Below, piece by piece: positions 42,768-52,024 of a DNA stretch of 64,000 bases. Made by a program: the position numbers and the translations under genes. The first letter of the stretch is position 1. Each line of letters begins with the position of its first letter. The notes beneath the pieces are model-generated. The model worked only from the letters and a program-made list of their open reading frames with translations, made no database searches and was not told the origin of the DNA. Origin of the DNA: Bacteriovoracaceae bacterium (GTDB lineage: Bacteria; Bdellovibrionota; Bacteriovoracia; Bacteriovoracales; Bacteriovoracaceae); contig JAMPXB010000005.1 in NCBI GenBank assembly GCA_023701435.1, positions 124,001 through 188,000 of the forward strand, given 5' to 3'.

Positions 42768-44165
42768 TTAAGTTATATCGAACAAAGACTCCAATTGTAA
42801 AGAGCGCGACCCCTTTATAAAGTGAATAGGATATTTCTTTAAACATTGCCCTCTGTACTCACTCTTAAAATCAGCACTGGTGGCCTTAGGATGACCTTCA
42901 GGATATCCGCTTAAATAATGATGTGAGAAGCGACCTACAAAATACACATTCGGGAAGCCTAATTCTTTCACATATTGACCAACCTCTACATGATACTGGG
43001 GAGTTGAATCACCCAGCTCATTCATGTCCCCTAGCACAATACATGCTTCACTTAGCTTGAATCCTTGCTCCAAAAGACTTTCTTTAAAGCCTTGTAAGGC
43101 AGCTTTCATGGAAGAAGGATTGGCATTATAGGCATCAAGGTAAACTGAACGATCCTCAAACTGAATCCATTCTGAACGATTTTTCGTCGGACGAAAGTTT
43201 TTACACGCCTCAATAAAAAGATGGCGATGTTCAGGATAGAAGTGAGTCGCAATGAACAAGCAGGTAATAAGATTGAGCTTGTTGTGGCGGCCAGTAATAT
43301 GCTGGTTTACGGCCAGCAGATTCTGTCCCTTAAAATGGATCTCTGCTCCGTCCTCAACATACTTAATATGGGCCATCGCTGATGGTGCTTCACCGTAAGT
43401 AATCGAGCCTGCCGTCGGGGCAAGATTCTTTAAGAACTTATCGTCGACATTGATAAGATAGAATCCCTTACCAGAGGTGACTTCTTTAACTGCATGATAA
43501 AGGTAGCCTTCTTCTTCAAATACTTTTTCTTCATCACCAAAAAATTCCAAATGGGTGGCACCAATATTAGTGGTGAGTCCAGCATTGGGACTGGCAATAT
43601 CACAAAGAACTTTGATTTCACCTGGATGATTACTGCCTAATTCCAGCACTACAATTTCTGTGTGCTCACTGACTGTTAATAAAGTAAGCGGTACACCCAG
43701 GTGATTATTGTTATTTTTCTCGGTAGCAATGACCTTACCCGGTAGCACTTCTCTTAGGATAAAAGACAGCATCTCTTTGTGGGTGGTTTTACCATTAGAA
43801 CCGGAAATGGCAAAAATTGTATTTCTAGGATTCTTGCTTTTCCATTCCTTGATGTGCTGGTGAGACAGTTCTTGAAGGAAGGTAATACTGTCTGAAACAG
43901 GAACAAATTCAGTCTTGGGAAAGCGGGTCTTAAGTGAAGTTACTTTCTCATTATTGATTTCATCTTGTTGAAAAAAGACCAGCGGACATCCAGCGGATAA
44001 TAATTCCGATATCACATCCAAAGGATTAACCTTCGCGCCAGGAATAGCAACAAAAGCTGAGGGATGATGATATCTTCTGGTGTCTGTGCAAAAATTCAAG
44101 TGGCCAGTCTGCTCGACAGGTTTCTTTATAGAGGGGCACTTACTGAGAAGTGATAGGTTAATCAT
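42768..44165 (-). CDS. murF: UDP-MurNAc-tripeptide-D-Ala-D-Ala ligase
   Basis: 465 residues. The P-loop GSNGKTTHKEM is intact near residue 122. NNNNHLGVPLTLL, LELGSNHPGEI and GATHLEFFG follow, and the C-terminal domain has YNANPSSMKAAL and VLGDMNELGD. After HLEFFG the family has a carbamylated Lys (AKxE); here the aligned residue is Glu219 (VFEEEGYL). It adds D-Ala-D-Ala to the UDP-MurNAc-tripeptide. The start overlaps the murE stop (ATGA). Confidence 0.92.
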   Translation of the reverse strand: MINLSLLSKCPSIKKPVEQTGHLNFCTDTRRYHHPSAFVAIPGAKVNPLDVISELLSAGCPLVFFQQDEINNEKVTSLKTRFPKTEFVPVSDSITFLQELSHQHIKEWKSKNPRNTIFAISGSNGKTTHKEMLSFILREVLPGKVIATEKNNNNHLGVPLTLLTVSEHTEIVVLELGSNHPGEIKVLCDIASPNAGLTTNIGATHLEFFGDEEKVFEEEGYLYHAVKEVTSGKGFYLINVDDKFLKNLAPTAGSITYGEAPSAMAHIKYVEDGAEIHFKGQNLLAVNQHITGRHNKLNLITCLFIATHFYPEHRHLFIEACKNFRPTKNRSEWIQFEDRSVYLDAYNANPSSMKAALQGFKESLLEQGFKLSEACIVLGDMNELGDSTPQYHVEVGQYVKELGFPNVYFVGRFSHHYLSGYPEGHPKATSADFKSEYRGQCLKKYPIHFIKGSRSLQLESLFDIT

Positions 44166-45538
44166 ACATTTTTCCTTGCTAGAAATTTCTCCACTTCCTC
44201 AATGTCACTATAAGGATGTTTTACACCATTAATCAGGATGTAACCCTCATGACCTTTTCCGGCGAGAAGGAGAATTTCATTTTCTGTTAGTTCGCCAAAA
44301 GCTGTTTCAACCGCCTTTGGTCGTTCAACGATCTTTTGAATATGGGCAGAGGACATGCCTGCTACAATATCCTCAATAATCTGTTTCGGATCTTCAGAAC
44401 GGGGATTATCACTTGTAACATAGATTTCACTGCCCCAGGTCTCGGCAATTTTTCCCATCAAAGGGCGCTTCTTCCGGTCGCGATCACCACCACAACCAAA
44501 CAGAACCTTTAACTTGTGATGGGGGAAAGATGCTCTGATTCCCTGACAGATATTATCCAAAGCGTCGGGTGTATGGGCAAAATCAACGATGATGTAATTA
44601 CTTCGGTAAGGCTTGATATAAAAACGACCATCTGGTGGAATGATCTTATCAAAAACGGGTGGAACTGAAAGATTGAAAGTCTTTTCAATGATGGCGACGG
44701 CCACTTCCAGATTGTTCCGATTAAAGTCGGTAGAAAAGAAGAGCGGCAGTTTACCCTCTATTGTTTTGGCTTGGGCTACTTTAGAAGTTACTTTAGTCAG
44801 TTTATTAAAGAGTTCGCCTTGAGCTTCAGGCAAAAAAACCTTAGCGTCGTCTTTTAAATAATCAAAGAGCAAAGCTTTTGCTGCAAAATACTCTTCCATG
44901 GTCTGGTGATAATCGAGGTGATCCTGCGAGAATGATAACCAACCACCCATGTCAAATTTTAAACCACAAAGTCGGTGCTGAATCAAAGCATGAGAGCTAG
45001 CCTCTAACACACAAAAATCTTTACCACGACCATAACGGTTTAAATATTTTCTCAAATCAATTAGAGGAGGGGAGGTGAGACCGAAATCCAGAACTGTTCT
45101 TAGATTTTCCCGCACTCCCAAAGTGCCAATACTGATACCTTTTTTTCCACACAATTCACCCAACTGAAGCACGAGGTCCGCAGTGGTAGTTTTGCCATTA
45201 GTGCCAGTTAAGGCAATAAGTTTTAAATTGGGCAGGGGGTATAAAATATCGAGTATTTGTTTTTGTATTTCAGGCCAGTTCTTCTCGGCAATGATCGAAC
45301 TATTCATGGGGCGGGATGGATGATCTTCGTTAATTATCAGCCACCCGTATTGGGCCTTATCAATTCTCTCTGTGAAGAGCTGTTGAGACTTCTCATCCTT
45401 GCCAATCTTATAAAAAAGAATGGAGTCCTTGTCTGATTCCTGCGTAGTCCAATGAATATCTTTAATCGTCAGGTGAGGAATTTGGGTTTCTAAAATTTTT
45501 CCAAGTTGTTGTTCATTCAGCATAAGTTGGGGCTTCAA
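44162..45538 (-). CDS. murE: UDP-MurNAc-dipeptide-meso-diaminopimelate ligase
   Basis: 458 residues. The P-loop is TGTNGKTTTADLV near residue 112. DHLDYHQTMEEYFAAKALLF holds the carbamylated Lys, and TSDNPRSEDP carries DNPR, the marker of meso-DAP specificity. LLAGKGHEGY closes the C-terminal domain. The murein stem peptide should therefore contain meso-DAP, as in other Gram-negative bacteria. It overlaps ftsI by 26 bases. Confidence 0.96.
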   Translation of the reverse strand: MKPQLMLNEQQLGKILETQIPHLTIKDIHWTTQESDKDSILFYKIGKDEKSQQLFTERIDKAQYGWLIINEDHPSRPMNSSIIAEKNWPEIQKQILDILYPLPNLKLIALTGTNGKTTTADLVLQLGELCGKKGISIGTLGVRENLRTVLDFGLTSPPLIDLRKYLNRYGRGKDFCVLEASSHALIQHRLCGLKFDMGGWLSFSQDHLDYHQTMEEYFAAKALLFDYLKDDAKVFLPEAQGELFNKLTKVTSKVAQAKTIEGKLPLFFSTDFNRNNLEVAVAIIEKTFNLSVPPVFDKIIPPDGRFYIKPYRSNYIIVDFAHTPDALDNICQGIRASFPHHKLKVLFGCGGDRDRKKRPLMGKIAETWGSEIYVTSDNPRSEDPKQIIEDIVAGMSSAHIQKIVERPKAVETAFGELTENEILLLAGKGHEGYILINGVKHPYSDIEEVEKFLARKNV

Positions 45539-47432
45539 ATTGCAGTCTTAAACTTGTATTCCCCACAGCACTGGTGCCTGGTGGAATTGATTGTTTGGTT
45601 ACGACACCAAAGCCATTAAATTGTAGCGTAATGTTTCTTTCTTCGGCCAGTTGCATGGCACTTGCCTTATCGAGTCCGGTAAAATCCGGCATGTAACCGG
45701 GTGCAAAGTAGCGTGTCTGTTGCGCTTGTTGAGTTTTTACTTCGTCCAAATTTTTAGTATTCGATTTTTCATCATATTTGGCGAATTGAGCAAAATCTTT
45801 TTTCTTATAGAGAATGTATTGAGTAATCTTTTTAAAGATCGGTCCAGCTACTTTTCCTCCGTAGTAACCGTTTTCAGTCGGATTATCCACATAGGCCAAC
45901 ACTACAAACTTACGGTTAACATTCACAGGGAAACCCACAAAGTTAGCGACATAACCAGAATATCCACCGGTAGGAGAAACTCTTTGAGCGGTACCAGTTT
46001 TACCAGCAACAACATAATGTGGAATTTTAGCTATTGTTCCAGTTCCATCATCTACTGCTCCCACTAGCATTTTAGTTACTTCATTAGCAGTTTTCTCTGA
46101 AATAATTCTATTTTCCGGTTTCAGCTGGCTTTCGTTAGTGCGAATTAAGGTTGGTTTAACCAAATAACCGCCATTAGCAACGGCTGCATATGAACGAAGC
46201 ATTTGGATAGCAGTGGTGGCCACACCTTGACCAAAACTAATGGTACTTAAGGTCAGTGGTCGAACCTTAGCATCGGCCTTATAACTTAAGATGCCCTTGG
46301 ATTCACCCTTGATTTCAATTCCTGTCTTTTGACCAATTTGAAATTTATCAAGAGTTCCTCTGAATTTAGGGTACTTTAAGCTGAAAGCAATTTTAGTGGT
46401 CCCAACGTTGGAACTAAATTTCAAAATATCGGAGACTGTTAGCCACTCAAACTTCTCATGAGTTTCGGCTTCGGAAACCCAGTGGTTCTGAATTTTAATT
46501 TTACCGTATTCACAAAAAAACTTGGTTTCTGGGGTAGCAATTTTGTTTTCCAGTGCTGATGCCACAGTCAGCATCTTAAAGATTGAACCAGGCTCAAACG
46601 GATCTGTCACAAAAGGCAATTTTCTATATTCCTGCGGAAAAGTTGAAGCCTTGTTAGGATCAAAAGTAGGGTAGTTGGCTATCGCCAGAATTTCTCCGGT
46701 CTCGGCATCCATTACCCCGGCACCACCACGAAAAGCCTTATGGGTGGTAACGGCATCTTTTAAATAACTCTCAAGAGCACCCTGGATATCTTTATCAATA
46801 GAAAGATGGACGTCGGGAGAAGCAACCTCTGAAGCCTTCGTTTCATATTTAATCGGTCGCCCCTTGGCATCCCGGATATACTTAACAACCTGAGGTTTCC
46901 CTTTAAGTTGAGTATTGAGGCTGTTTTCTAAACCGGCGAGACCGGTATTATCAATACCGACATATCCCAGTGTTTGGGCCAGGAGTTCCCGGTTAGGATA
47001 AACTCGTTGGGAATGGGACTCAAAAAATATCCCTTCCAGCTTTTTGATCTTTTTAAGTTGTTCTTCATTAAGAGTAATTTTTCTGGCCAGCCAGGTATAA
47101 CGATTACGCTTTTGAACCAAATTACGGAGCTTTTGATAGGGAAGTTCCGGAACAATTTGGGAAAGACTCTTTAATTGTCTGTAAAATTCAGCATTTTTGT
47201 TTTTAGGAATGGTGAAGAGATTGTAAACGTGAACGTTGATCGCCAAAGGGTTTCCATTGCGATCAAAAATATTTCCACGATTGGGATACTCTTTAACTTC
47301 ACGAATAAATTGTGATTTGGCGTAGGCCAACAGCTTGGCCTTGTTCACAACTTGAATATAGAAAGCCTTACTGACGACGACAGCAAACAGAAAAGCAAAA
47401 ACAATAAAGCTAAAAAAAATACGATTTTTCAA
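45513..47432 (-). CDS. ftsI: FtsI/PBP3 with C-terminal PASTA domain
   Basis: 639 residues. One N-terminal membrane helix (IFFSFIVFAFLFAVVVSKAFY) and a dimerisation domain (PNRGNIFDRNGNPLAIN) precede a transpeptidase with SIFK (GSIFKMLTVAS), SSN and AGKTGTAQRVS. The last 60 residues (MPDFTGLDKASAMQLAEERN) are one PASTA domain, known from Gram-positive and some deltaproteobacterial PBPs. It cross-links septal murein together with FtsW. Confidence 0.95.
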   Translation of the reverse strand: MKNRIFFSFIVFAFLFAVVVSKAFYIQVVNKAKLLAYAKSQFIREVKEYPNRGNIFDRNGNPLAINVHVYNLFTIPKNKNAEFYRQLKSLSQIVPELPYQKLRNLVQKRNRYTWLARKITLNEEQLKKIKKLEGIFFESHSQRVYPNRELLAQTLGYVGIDNTGLAGLENSLNTQLKGKPQVVKYIRDAKGRPIKYETKASEVASPDVHLSIDKDIQGALESYLKDAVTTHKAFRGGAGVMDAETGEILAIANYPTFDPNKASTFPQEYRKLPFVTDPFEPGSIFKMLTVASALENKIATPETKFFCEYGKIKIQNHWVSEAETHEKFEWLTVSDILKFSSNVGTTKIAFSLKYPKFRGTLDKFQIGQKTGIEIKGESKGILSYKADAKVRPLTLSTISFGQGVATTAIQMLRSYAAVANGGYLVKPTLIRTNESQLKPENRIISEKTANEVTKMLVGAVDDGTGTIAKIPHYVVAGKTGTAQRVSPTGGYSGYVANFVGFPVNVNRKFVVLAYVDNPTENGYYGGKVAGPIFKKITQYILYKKKDFAQFAKYDEKSNTKNLDEVKTQQAQQTRYFAPGYMPDFTGLDKASAMQLAEERNITLQFNGFGVVTKQSIPPGTSAVGNTSLRLQFEAPTYAE

Positions 47433-47440
47433 CTGGCACC

Positions 47441-47755
47441 TTAGGGAATTAAAATGATTTGTTCAGGGCCTGGTTCTTTAAGATCATATTTCACAGCAAA
47501 CTCACGTAAACGTGGAACTGACATCTCCCGGGCCCTTTGGGCCTTGAGCTCTTTATTTCTGATGGTCGATTTATAAATGTCTTGATCGATGTTGTTGAGT
47601 AGGTAGGCTTGCTCAATTCCCTTCATTCGAAAGCCAACAAACAAAATGGCCAGGGTGGTGAAGGTCAAAGTAAAAGGCAAAGCTTTAGGATTGAAAAGAA
47701 ATTCCAATAGTCGGTTATTAAATTTGAAACTGCTGCCTTTTTTTCTTAGCGCCAT
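47441..47755 (-). CDS. ftsL: FtsL-like division protein
   Basis: About 104 residues. A short cytoplasmic part is followed by one membrane helix (FTLTFTTLAILFVGF), a periplasmic coiled coil and the ending RLREFAVKYDLKEPGPEQIILI, which matches the FtsL consensus of an LG/P-type end. The position between rsmH and ftsI is that of ftsL. ATG 47755 has GGGAGG about five bases upstream; TTG 47758 is too close. It overlaps rsmH by 38 bases. Confidence 0.88.
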   Translation of the reverse strand: MALRKKGSSFKFNNRLLEFLFNPKALPFTLTFTTLAILFVGFRMKGIEQAYLLNNIDQDIYKSTIRNKELKAQRAREMSVPRLREFAVKYDLKEPGPEQIILIP

Positions 47756-48698
47756 CAACCCTCCCTAGTTGAGACCCTCGTTGTAATAAGCGAAGTTTTG
47801 CACTTCGTGAACGAGAGTTCTGTGACAGCTCTTCTTCCGTGGCTGTTAGTGGCTTCTTAGTTAAAATTGTAGCAGGAAAATCTTCTTTCTCCACTATTTC
47901 TTTAAATGTGTGTTTTACAATTCTATCTTCCAACGAATGGAAACTGATCACCGCCAGCACTCCACCTTCTGCTAAATACGGCAACAATTTTGGTAAGGTA
48001 TTTTCCAGCACCGTCAGTTCTTCGTTCACCGCAATTCTTAGTGCCTGAAAAGAACGGGTCGCCGGATGGGTCTTCCCATGACGATCCTTTGGTGGATAAG
48101 CATGAAAACAAATGTCTTCTAATTCACCAGTGGTTTCGATTTTTTTCTTCTGGCGAAGCTCACAAATCCGGGCCGCAATCTTACGCGAGAGGCGCTCCTC
48201 TCCATAGTTAAAAAGCATATCGGCAATCTCTTTTTCAGAGAGGGAATTGAGTAAATCGGCAGCTGTGGGAGTGTTAGGGTCCCCATAATTCATGCGCATA
48301 TCGAGAGGAGCATCGGCCCTGAAACTAAAGCCTCTTTCCATCTTATCAAACTGATGGGAAGACACCCCTAGATCCATCAAAATACCGGCCAGCTTACCGT
48401 GCATTTGATTTTTTTCACACCATTCCGGGAAGTCCTGAAAGTTCATCGGCAAGAGATGAACACTTCCTTCTTTGCCCCTACGGCGAATATTTTCTTCGCC
48501 ATTTTTCAGCGCATCCGGGTCCTGATCAGTGGAGTAGACCGTAGAACCACTCACGTGGTCCGACAGAGCAAAAGTGTGTCCACCGGCCCCAAAGGTCAGG
48601 TCGGCAAAAATTAAAGAGCCAGAAACTTTAGAACCAAGTTCCAAAGCCTCCAGGCATTCTTTTAACATCACTGAATAGTGCGATAGGTATTCGGTCAT
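47718..48698 (-). CDS. rsmH: 16S rRNA m4C1402 methyltransferase (MraW)
   Basis: 326 residues. HYSVMLKECLEAL at the start, then ADLTFGAGGHTFAL, GILMDLGVSSHQFD, RGFSFRADAPLDMRMN, FQALRIAVNEEL and FHSLEDRIVKHTF are all diagnostic. It opens the dcw cluster; mraZ, which usually precedes it, is absent here and mtnP stands in its place. The start overlaps the mtnP stop (ATGA). Confidence 0.97.
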   Translation of the reverse strand: MTEYLSHYSVMLKECLEALELGSKVSGSLIFADLTFGAGGHTFALSDHVSGSTVYSTDQDPDALKNGEENIRRRGKEGSVHLLPMNFQDFPEWCEKNQMHGKLAGILMDLGVSSHQFDKMERGFSFRADAPLDMRMNYGDPNTPTAADLLNSLSEKEIADMLFNYGEERLSRKIAARICELRQKKKIETTGELEDICFHAYPPKDRHGKTHPATRSFQALRIAVNEELTVLENTLPKLLPYLAEGGVLAVISFHSLEDRIVKHTFKEIVEKEDFPATILTKKPLTATEEELSQNSRSRSAKLRLLQRGSQLGRVDGAKKKRQQFQI

Positions 48699-49543
48699 TT
48701 TTTTAAAACAACTTCTAGAATTTCTTTGTGTGAAGGCTGGATCAATGAAGGATCAGTCATCACAGCATATTCATTTTCAGGAACAAACTTAACCGGATTC
48801 TTAACCAGGTCAGGAATAGCTTCCACTACAAATTTCTGGGCAGAGGTGTAATTGGACTTCATAACATCCATGATTTCCTGAACAGTACAATGCTCTTCCT
48901 TCCAGCAATCATAGTCTGTCACCATTGCCACCGTGGCATAGGCCATGCCAGCTTCTTTGGCGAGGAAAGCTTCCGGTACGTTAGTCATACCAATAACAGA
49001 AGCTCCGAAACTGCGATAAATTTTGGATTCCGCTTTAGTTGAAAACTGCGGGCCTTCAATACAAATATAAGTTCCCCCTAAATGAGAGGCAACTCCAGCT
49101 CTTTGACAAGCTTCATAGAGTCTCGTCTGCAGCGAGGTCTCAATCGGATTGGCCGTTGAAACGTGACCAACGATTCCATTATCAAAAAAGCTTCTTTTTC
49201 TCAGACCTTTGGTCCAGTCAATAAATTGATCAACCAAAACAAAACTCTTAGGAGCATATTCTTCCTGGAGTGACCCTACGGCAGAAATACTGACGATGGT
49301 ATTCACGCCCAGTTTTTTCAAGGCAAAAATATTGGCACGATAGTTAACTTCACTGGGAGTAAAATGATGTCCATGGCCGTGGCGTGGAAGGAAGTAAAAG
49401 GAATTTCCATCTACTTCACATTCCATGATCTCAGCACTTGGATTACCAAAGGGTGTGCTTACCTTGATTTGATTTTTAACTTTGATGGCATCAAGCTTAT
49501 AAATGCCGCTGCCACCAATAATCGCAACTTTAATTTCGGACAC
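48695..49543 (-). CDS. mtnP: S-methyl-5'-thioadenosine phosphorylase
   Basis: 282 residues of the purine phosphorylase family. GGSGIYKLD binds phosphate. PRHGHGHHFTPSEVNYRANI, ICIEGPQFSTKAES, GMTNVPEAFLAKEAGMAYATVAMVTDYDCW are the MTAP blocks. It recycles methylthioadenosine from polyamine synthesis and SAM use. It is not a usual dcw neighbour and lies between the DksA-type gene and rsmH, coupled to the latter. Confidence 0.93.
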   Translation of the reverse strand: MSEIKVAIIGGSGIYKLDAIKVKNQIKVSTPFGNPSAEIMECEVDGNSFYFLPRHGHGHHFTPSEVNYRANIFALKKLGVNTIVSISAVGSLQEEYAPKSFVLVDQFIDWTKGLRKRSFFDNGIVGHVSTANPIETSLQTRLYEACQRAGVASHLGGTYICIEGPQFSTKAESKIYRSFGASVIGMTNVPEAFLAKEAGMAYATVAMVTDYDCWKEEHCTVQEIMDVMKSNYTSAQKFVVEAIPDLVKNPVKFVPENEYAVMTDPSLIQPSHKEILEVVLKK

Positions 49544-49552
49544 GAGTCCTCC

Positions 49553-49993
49553 TTATGCCATCATTCCTGTAAGGTCGACCACTTTTCCAAGAGACTTGGA
49601 TTGTCTGCCCATGAAGCTGTTTGATTCGTCTCTTTCAGACTCTTCCTTGCAAACAATACATTGTTCAGCAGTTGGGCGAGCTAAAAGACGCTCAAACTTG
49701 ATCCAACATCCACACTCTGAACAAAGTCCATACTCATTAACTTCAAATTTCTTCAATGCTTTATCAATCTTCTTAGCATAGAAGACTTCACGATTTCTAA
49801 ATCTCAACTGATGTGAGTTGTTGTAATCAGTAATTGATTGCTCTACATCATCGCCACCATCGGGCAATGTAAGACTTAATTCGCTAGCACTTTCCTTATC
49901 GCTAAAAACCATACCCTGTTTTTCTTCCAGCAGTTTGTTCTTGAGCGTCTCAAGTTGTTTCTTAGTAAGGGCTTTGTTGTTGTTGTCGGCCAT
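49553..49993 (-). CDS. DksA/TraR-type zinc-finger RNA polymerase-binding protein
   Basis: 146 residues. An N-terminal coiled coil (KKQLETLKNKLLEEKQG) with acidic DGGDDVEQS at the predicted tip leads to the C4 zinc finger CSECG...CIVC. YGLCSECGCWIKFERLLARPTAEQC is the family signature. Such proteins enter the RNA polymerase secondary channel and work with ppGpp. This location could tie mglBA and dcw expression to growth state, which is inference. Confidence 0.9.
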   Translation of the reverse strand: MADNNNKALTKKQLETLKNKLLEEKQGMVFSDKESASELSLTLPDGGDDVEQSITDYNNSHQLRFRNREVFYAKKIDKALKKFEVNEYGLCSECGCWIKFERLLARPTAEQCIVCKEESERDESNSFMGRQSKSLGKVVDLTGMMA

Positions 49994-50020
49994 GAGAAAT
50001 AACTCCTATTCGAGAATAAA

Positions 50021-50611
50021 CTATTCCAATCCACCCTTAATATTAAGGAGGACTGATTTAGATACCATTTTTAATGTTTCAAATACGCCCTGTCCGTTTG
50101 TGGCCACTGCCTCAAACGCAGGAAACTTTCTTTTATTCAATTGAAATTGAAGATCTTCAACTGGAACGATGTTGGGAAGATCCCGCTTATTCCATTGCAT
50201 AACCATTGGAACCTTAGAGATATCATATCCTTGATCGGTGAGATTTCTCTCCAGCCCCTGATAGGACTCGAGATTGGCCTCCATTCTTTCCACCTGAGAA
50301 TCGGCCACGAAAACCAAACCATCAACCCCTCGCAGGATCAACTTGCGGCTGGCTTCATAAAAAACCTGTCCAGGCACGGTATAAAGATGAAATCGCGTTT
50401 TAAAACCACGGATCTCACCCAAATCAAGAGGAAGAAAATCGAAAAACAAAGTTCTTTCATTCTCAGTATTGAGAGTGATCATTTGCCCTTTGTTGTTAGA
50501 GCTCGTCTTTTGATAAATATATTGAATGTTGGTTGTTTTCCCACCAAGCCCTGGTCCGTAATAGACAATTTTACAGTTAATTTCTTTAGTGTGGTAATTT
50601 ACGAATGACAT
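50021..50611 (-). CDS. mglA: MglA Ras-like polarity GTPase
   Basis: 195 residues from ATG 50611; the longer frame to 50725 only overlaps the roadblock gene, and AGGTGG lies eight bases before 50611. The opening [26 protein letters not shown] holds the P-loop. Switch/G3 is YTVPGQ, G4 is NKRD, and [14 protein letters not shown] contains G5. These match Myxococcus MglA, which sets cell polarity and gliding; MglA also controls predation in Bdellovibrio. The adjacent roadblock gene should encode its GAP. Confidence 0.96.
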   Translation of the reverse strand: MSFVNYHTKEINCKIVYYGPGLGGKTTNIQYIYQKTSSNNKGQMITLNTENERTLFFDFLPLDLGEIRGFKTRFHLYTVPGQVFYEASRKLILRGVDGLVFVADSQVERMEANLESYQGLERNLTDQGYDISKVPMVMQWNKRDLPNIVPVEDLQFQLNKRKFPAFEAVATNGQGVFETLKMVSKSVLLNIKGGLE

Positions 50612-50612
50612 A

Positions 50613-51110
50613 TTAGTTTCCACCTGCTGAAAAGAGACGATCAATTTCATCGTCTGAAATTTCCGTGAAAAGAAATCCTTCCCGGCTGCTGGTTTTAGTT
50701 TTTTGAGGCTGCGTTGCGACCTCATTTAAAAATAATCGATCCATTTCTTCCTTGATCAATGCTACCTGGCGCTTAAGCTGTCCGGGATTTATGCAATTAT
50801 TGTAAATCGCCCCTAAAAAATAGCGCTTACCAGTGAGAGTGAAAGGGAAAAGATAAATACCCTGCGAAGATGTATCAAAGGCCAGTCTGAACTCCATTAC
50901 ATCCTGGTTAGGATGAGCGAGCCCCATCAGGGCTTCAGAAGCTTGCCAAACACCGCTTACCAGAGCTGATACAGAGGTGGTCGTCTGGTTTTGAACGGAA
51001 TCATAAATAGTTATCCCGTCTTCACGGGTAACAAAGAGACGAGCATTCACTCCAGCCTTTTTGGGCTCAAGTATCAGCTTCATTCTTTCAGTAACATTCA
51101 TCTGCTTCAT
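50613..51110 (-). CDS. mglB: MglB-like roadblock/LC7 GTPase-activating protein
   Basis: 165 residues. The roadblock/LC7 fold is suggested by [37 protein letters not shown] and [20 protein letters not shown]. The C-terminal 50 residues form a polar tail ([13 protein letters not shown]). It lies one base before mglA on the same strand, as in Myxococcus, where MglB stimulates GTP hydrolysis by MglA. Its ATG overlaps the recR stop. Confidence 0.85.
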   Translation of the reverse strand: MKQMNVTERMKLILEPKKAGVNARLFVTREDGITIYDSVQNQTTTSVSALVSGVWQASEALMGLAHPNQDVMEFRLAFDTSSQGIYLFPFTLTGKRYFLGAIYNNCINPGQLKRQVALIKEEMDRLFLNEVATQPQKTKTSSREGFLFTEISDDEIDRLFSAGGN

Positions 51111-51706
51111 TAAAATCTTTTCCGGTTTTCTAGTGCCTTGGTAATCGTCATGGGATCAAGGTACTCAAGGCTTCCGCCAATTGGCACCCCAAACCCGATG
51201 CGCTCTACTCTGATTGTTTCAGGCACAAGAGTTTTAAAATATGAGCAGGTAGCGTCTCCCTCGACGGATGGATTGATGGCGAGAATAATTTCCTGAATAT
51301 CTTTTTCAATAATCCGGTTCTTAAGCTCGTCCATTTTCAACTCGTCAGGTCCAACTCCCAGGAGCGGATTTAAAACTCCGCCCAGGATATGATAGACACC
51401 ACGAAAGTTTCCGCTCTTTTCAATGGCCATAAGATCCGAAGCATTCTCCACCACACAAAGTGCTTTAAGAGACTGCCGGTCTTCATCGACGCAAATTGAA
51501 CAAAGGGACTCGTCTGCAAACATTCCACATTCTTCACACAACTTGAGATCTTTAAGTGAGATCAGTGCGTTTCCAACAGTATTCAATTCCTGCGCTTTCC
51601 AATGAGTCATACTCATAACCATACGAAAGGCGGTTTTTTCACCCACACCTGGTAGTTTGGTTAAGGCCTCAACTGCATTTTTGATGACTTCAGGAAGTTG
51701 AATCAT
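51110..51706 (-). CDS. recR: Recombination mediator RecR
   Basis: 198 residues. The HhH part LTKLPGVGEKTAFRMVM leads to a C4 zinc finger (CEECGMFADESLCSIC), a Toprim domain (LCVVENASDLMAIEKSG, LAINPSVEGDATCSYF) and the C-terminal RIGFGVPIGGSLEYLDPMT. It works with RecO and RecF at gaps. It sits directly after ybaB, the classical dnaX-ybaB-recR order. Confidence 0.97.
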   Translation of the reverse strand: MIQLPEVIKNAVEALTKLPGVGEKTAFRMVMSMTHWKAQELNTVGNALISLKDLKLCEECGMFADESLCSICVDEDRQSLKALCVVENASDLMAIEKSGNFRGVYHILGGVLNPLLGVGPDELKMDELKNRIIEKDIQEIILAINPSVEGDATCSYFKTLVPETIRVERIGFGVPIGGSLEYLDPMTITKALENRKRF

Positions 51707-52015
51707 TTAGAAAAGACCCGGGATATTCATTCCGCCGGTAACCTTGGACATTGCTTGCTGAACCATGTCCTGAGATTCTTTCATCGCCTGGTTAACTGCA
51801 GTGAAAACCAATTCTTCCAATGAAGCGACATCATTAGGATCTACACACTCTTTATTAATAGAGATGCTAAGCAGTTGCTGCTTGCCGTTTACTTTTACTT
51901 TTACCATTCCGCCGCCGGCAGAAGATTCAACTTCTCTCTCGGCTAATTCATTTTGAAGCATTGCCAGTTTTGCCTGCATTTGTTGAGCTTGCTTCATGAG
52001 ATTGTTCATATTCAT
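51707..52015 (-). CDS. ybaB: YbaB/EbfC nucleoid-associated protein
   Basis: 102 residues. NNLMKQAQQMQAKLAMLQNEL, GMVKVKVNGKQQLLSISI and LVFTAVNQAMKESQDMVQ are the EbfC/YbaB blocks. It is a small dimeric DNA-binding protein. TTAGGAG precedes the ATG; recR follows with no gap. Confidence 0.95.
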   Translation of the reverse strand: MNMNNLMKQAQQMQAKLAMLQNELAEREVESSAGGGMVKVKVNGKQQLLSISINKECVDPNDVASLEELVFTAVNQAMKESQDMVQQAMSKVTGGMNIPGLF

Positions 52016-52024
52016 AGTAGTCTC

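Noticed and set aside
50612-50725. 38-residue N-terminal extension of MglA
   Set aside because: It is the roadblock gene read in another frame; MglA proteins begin SFVNY after the first Met.
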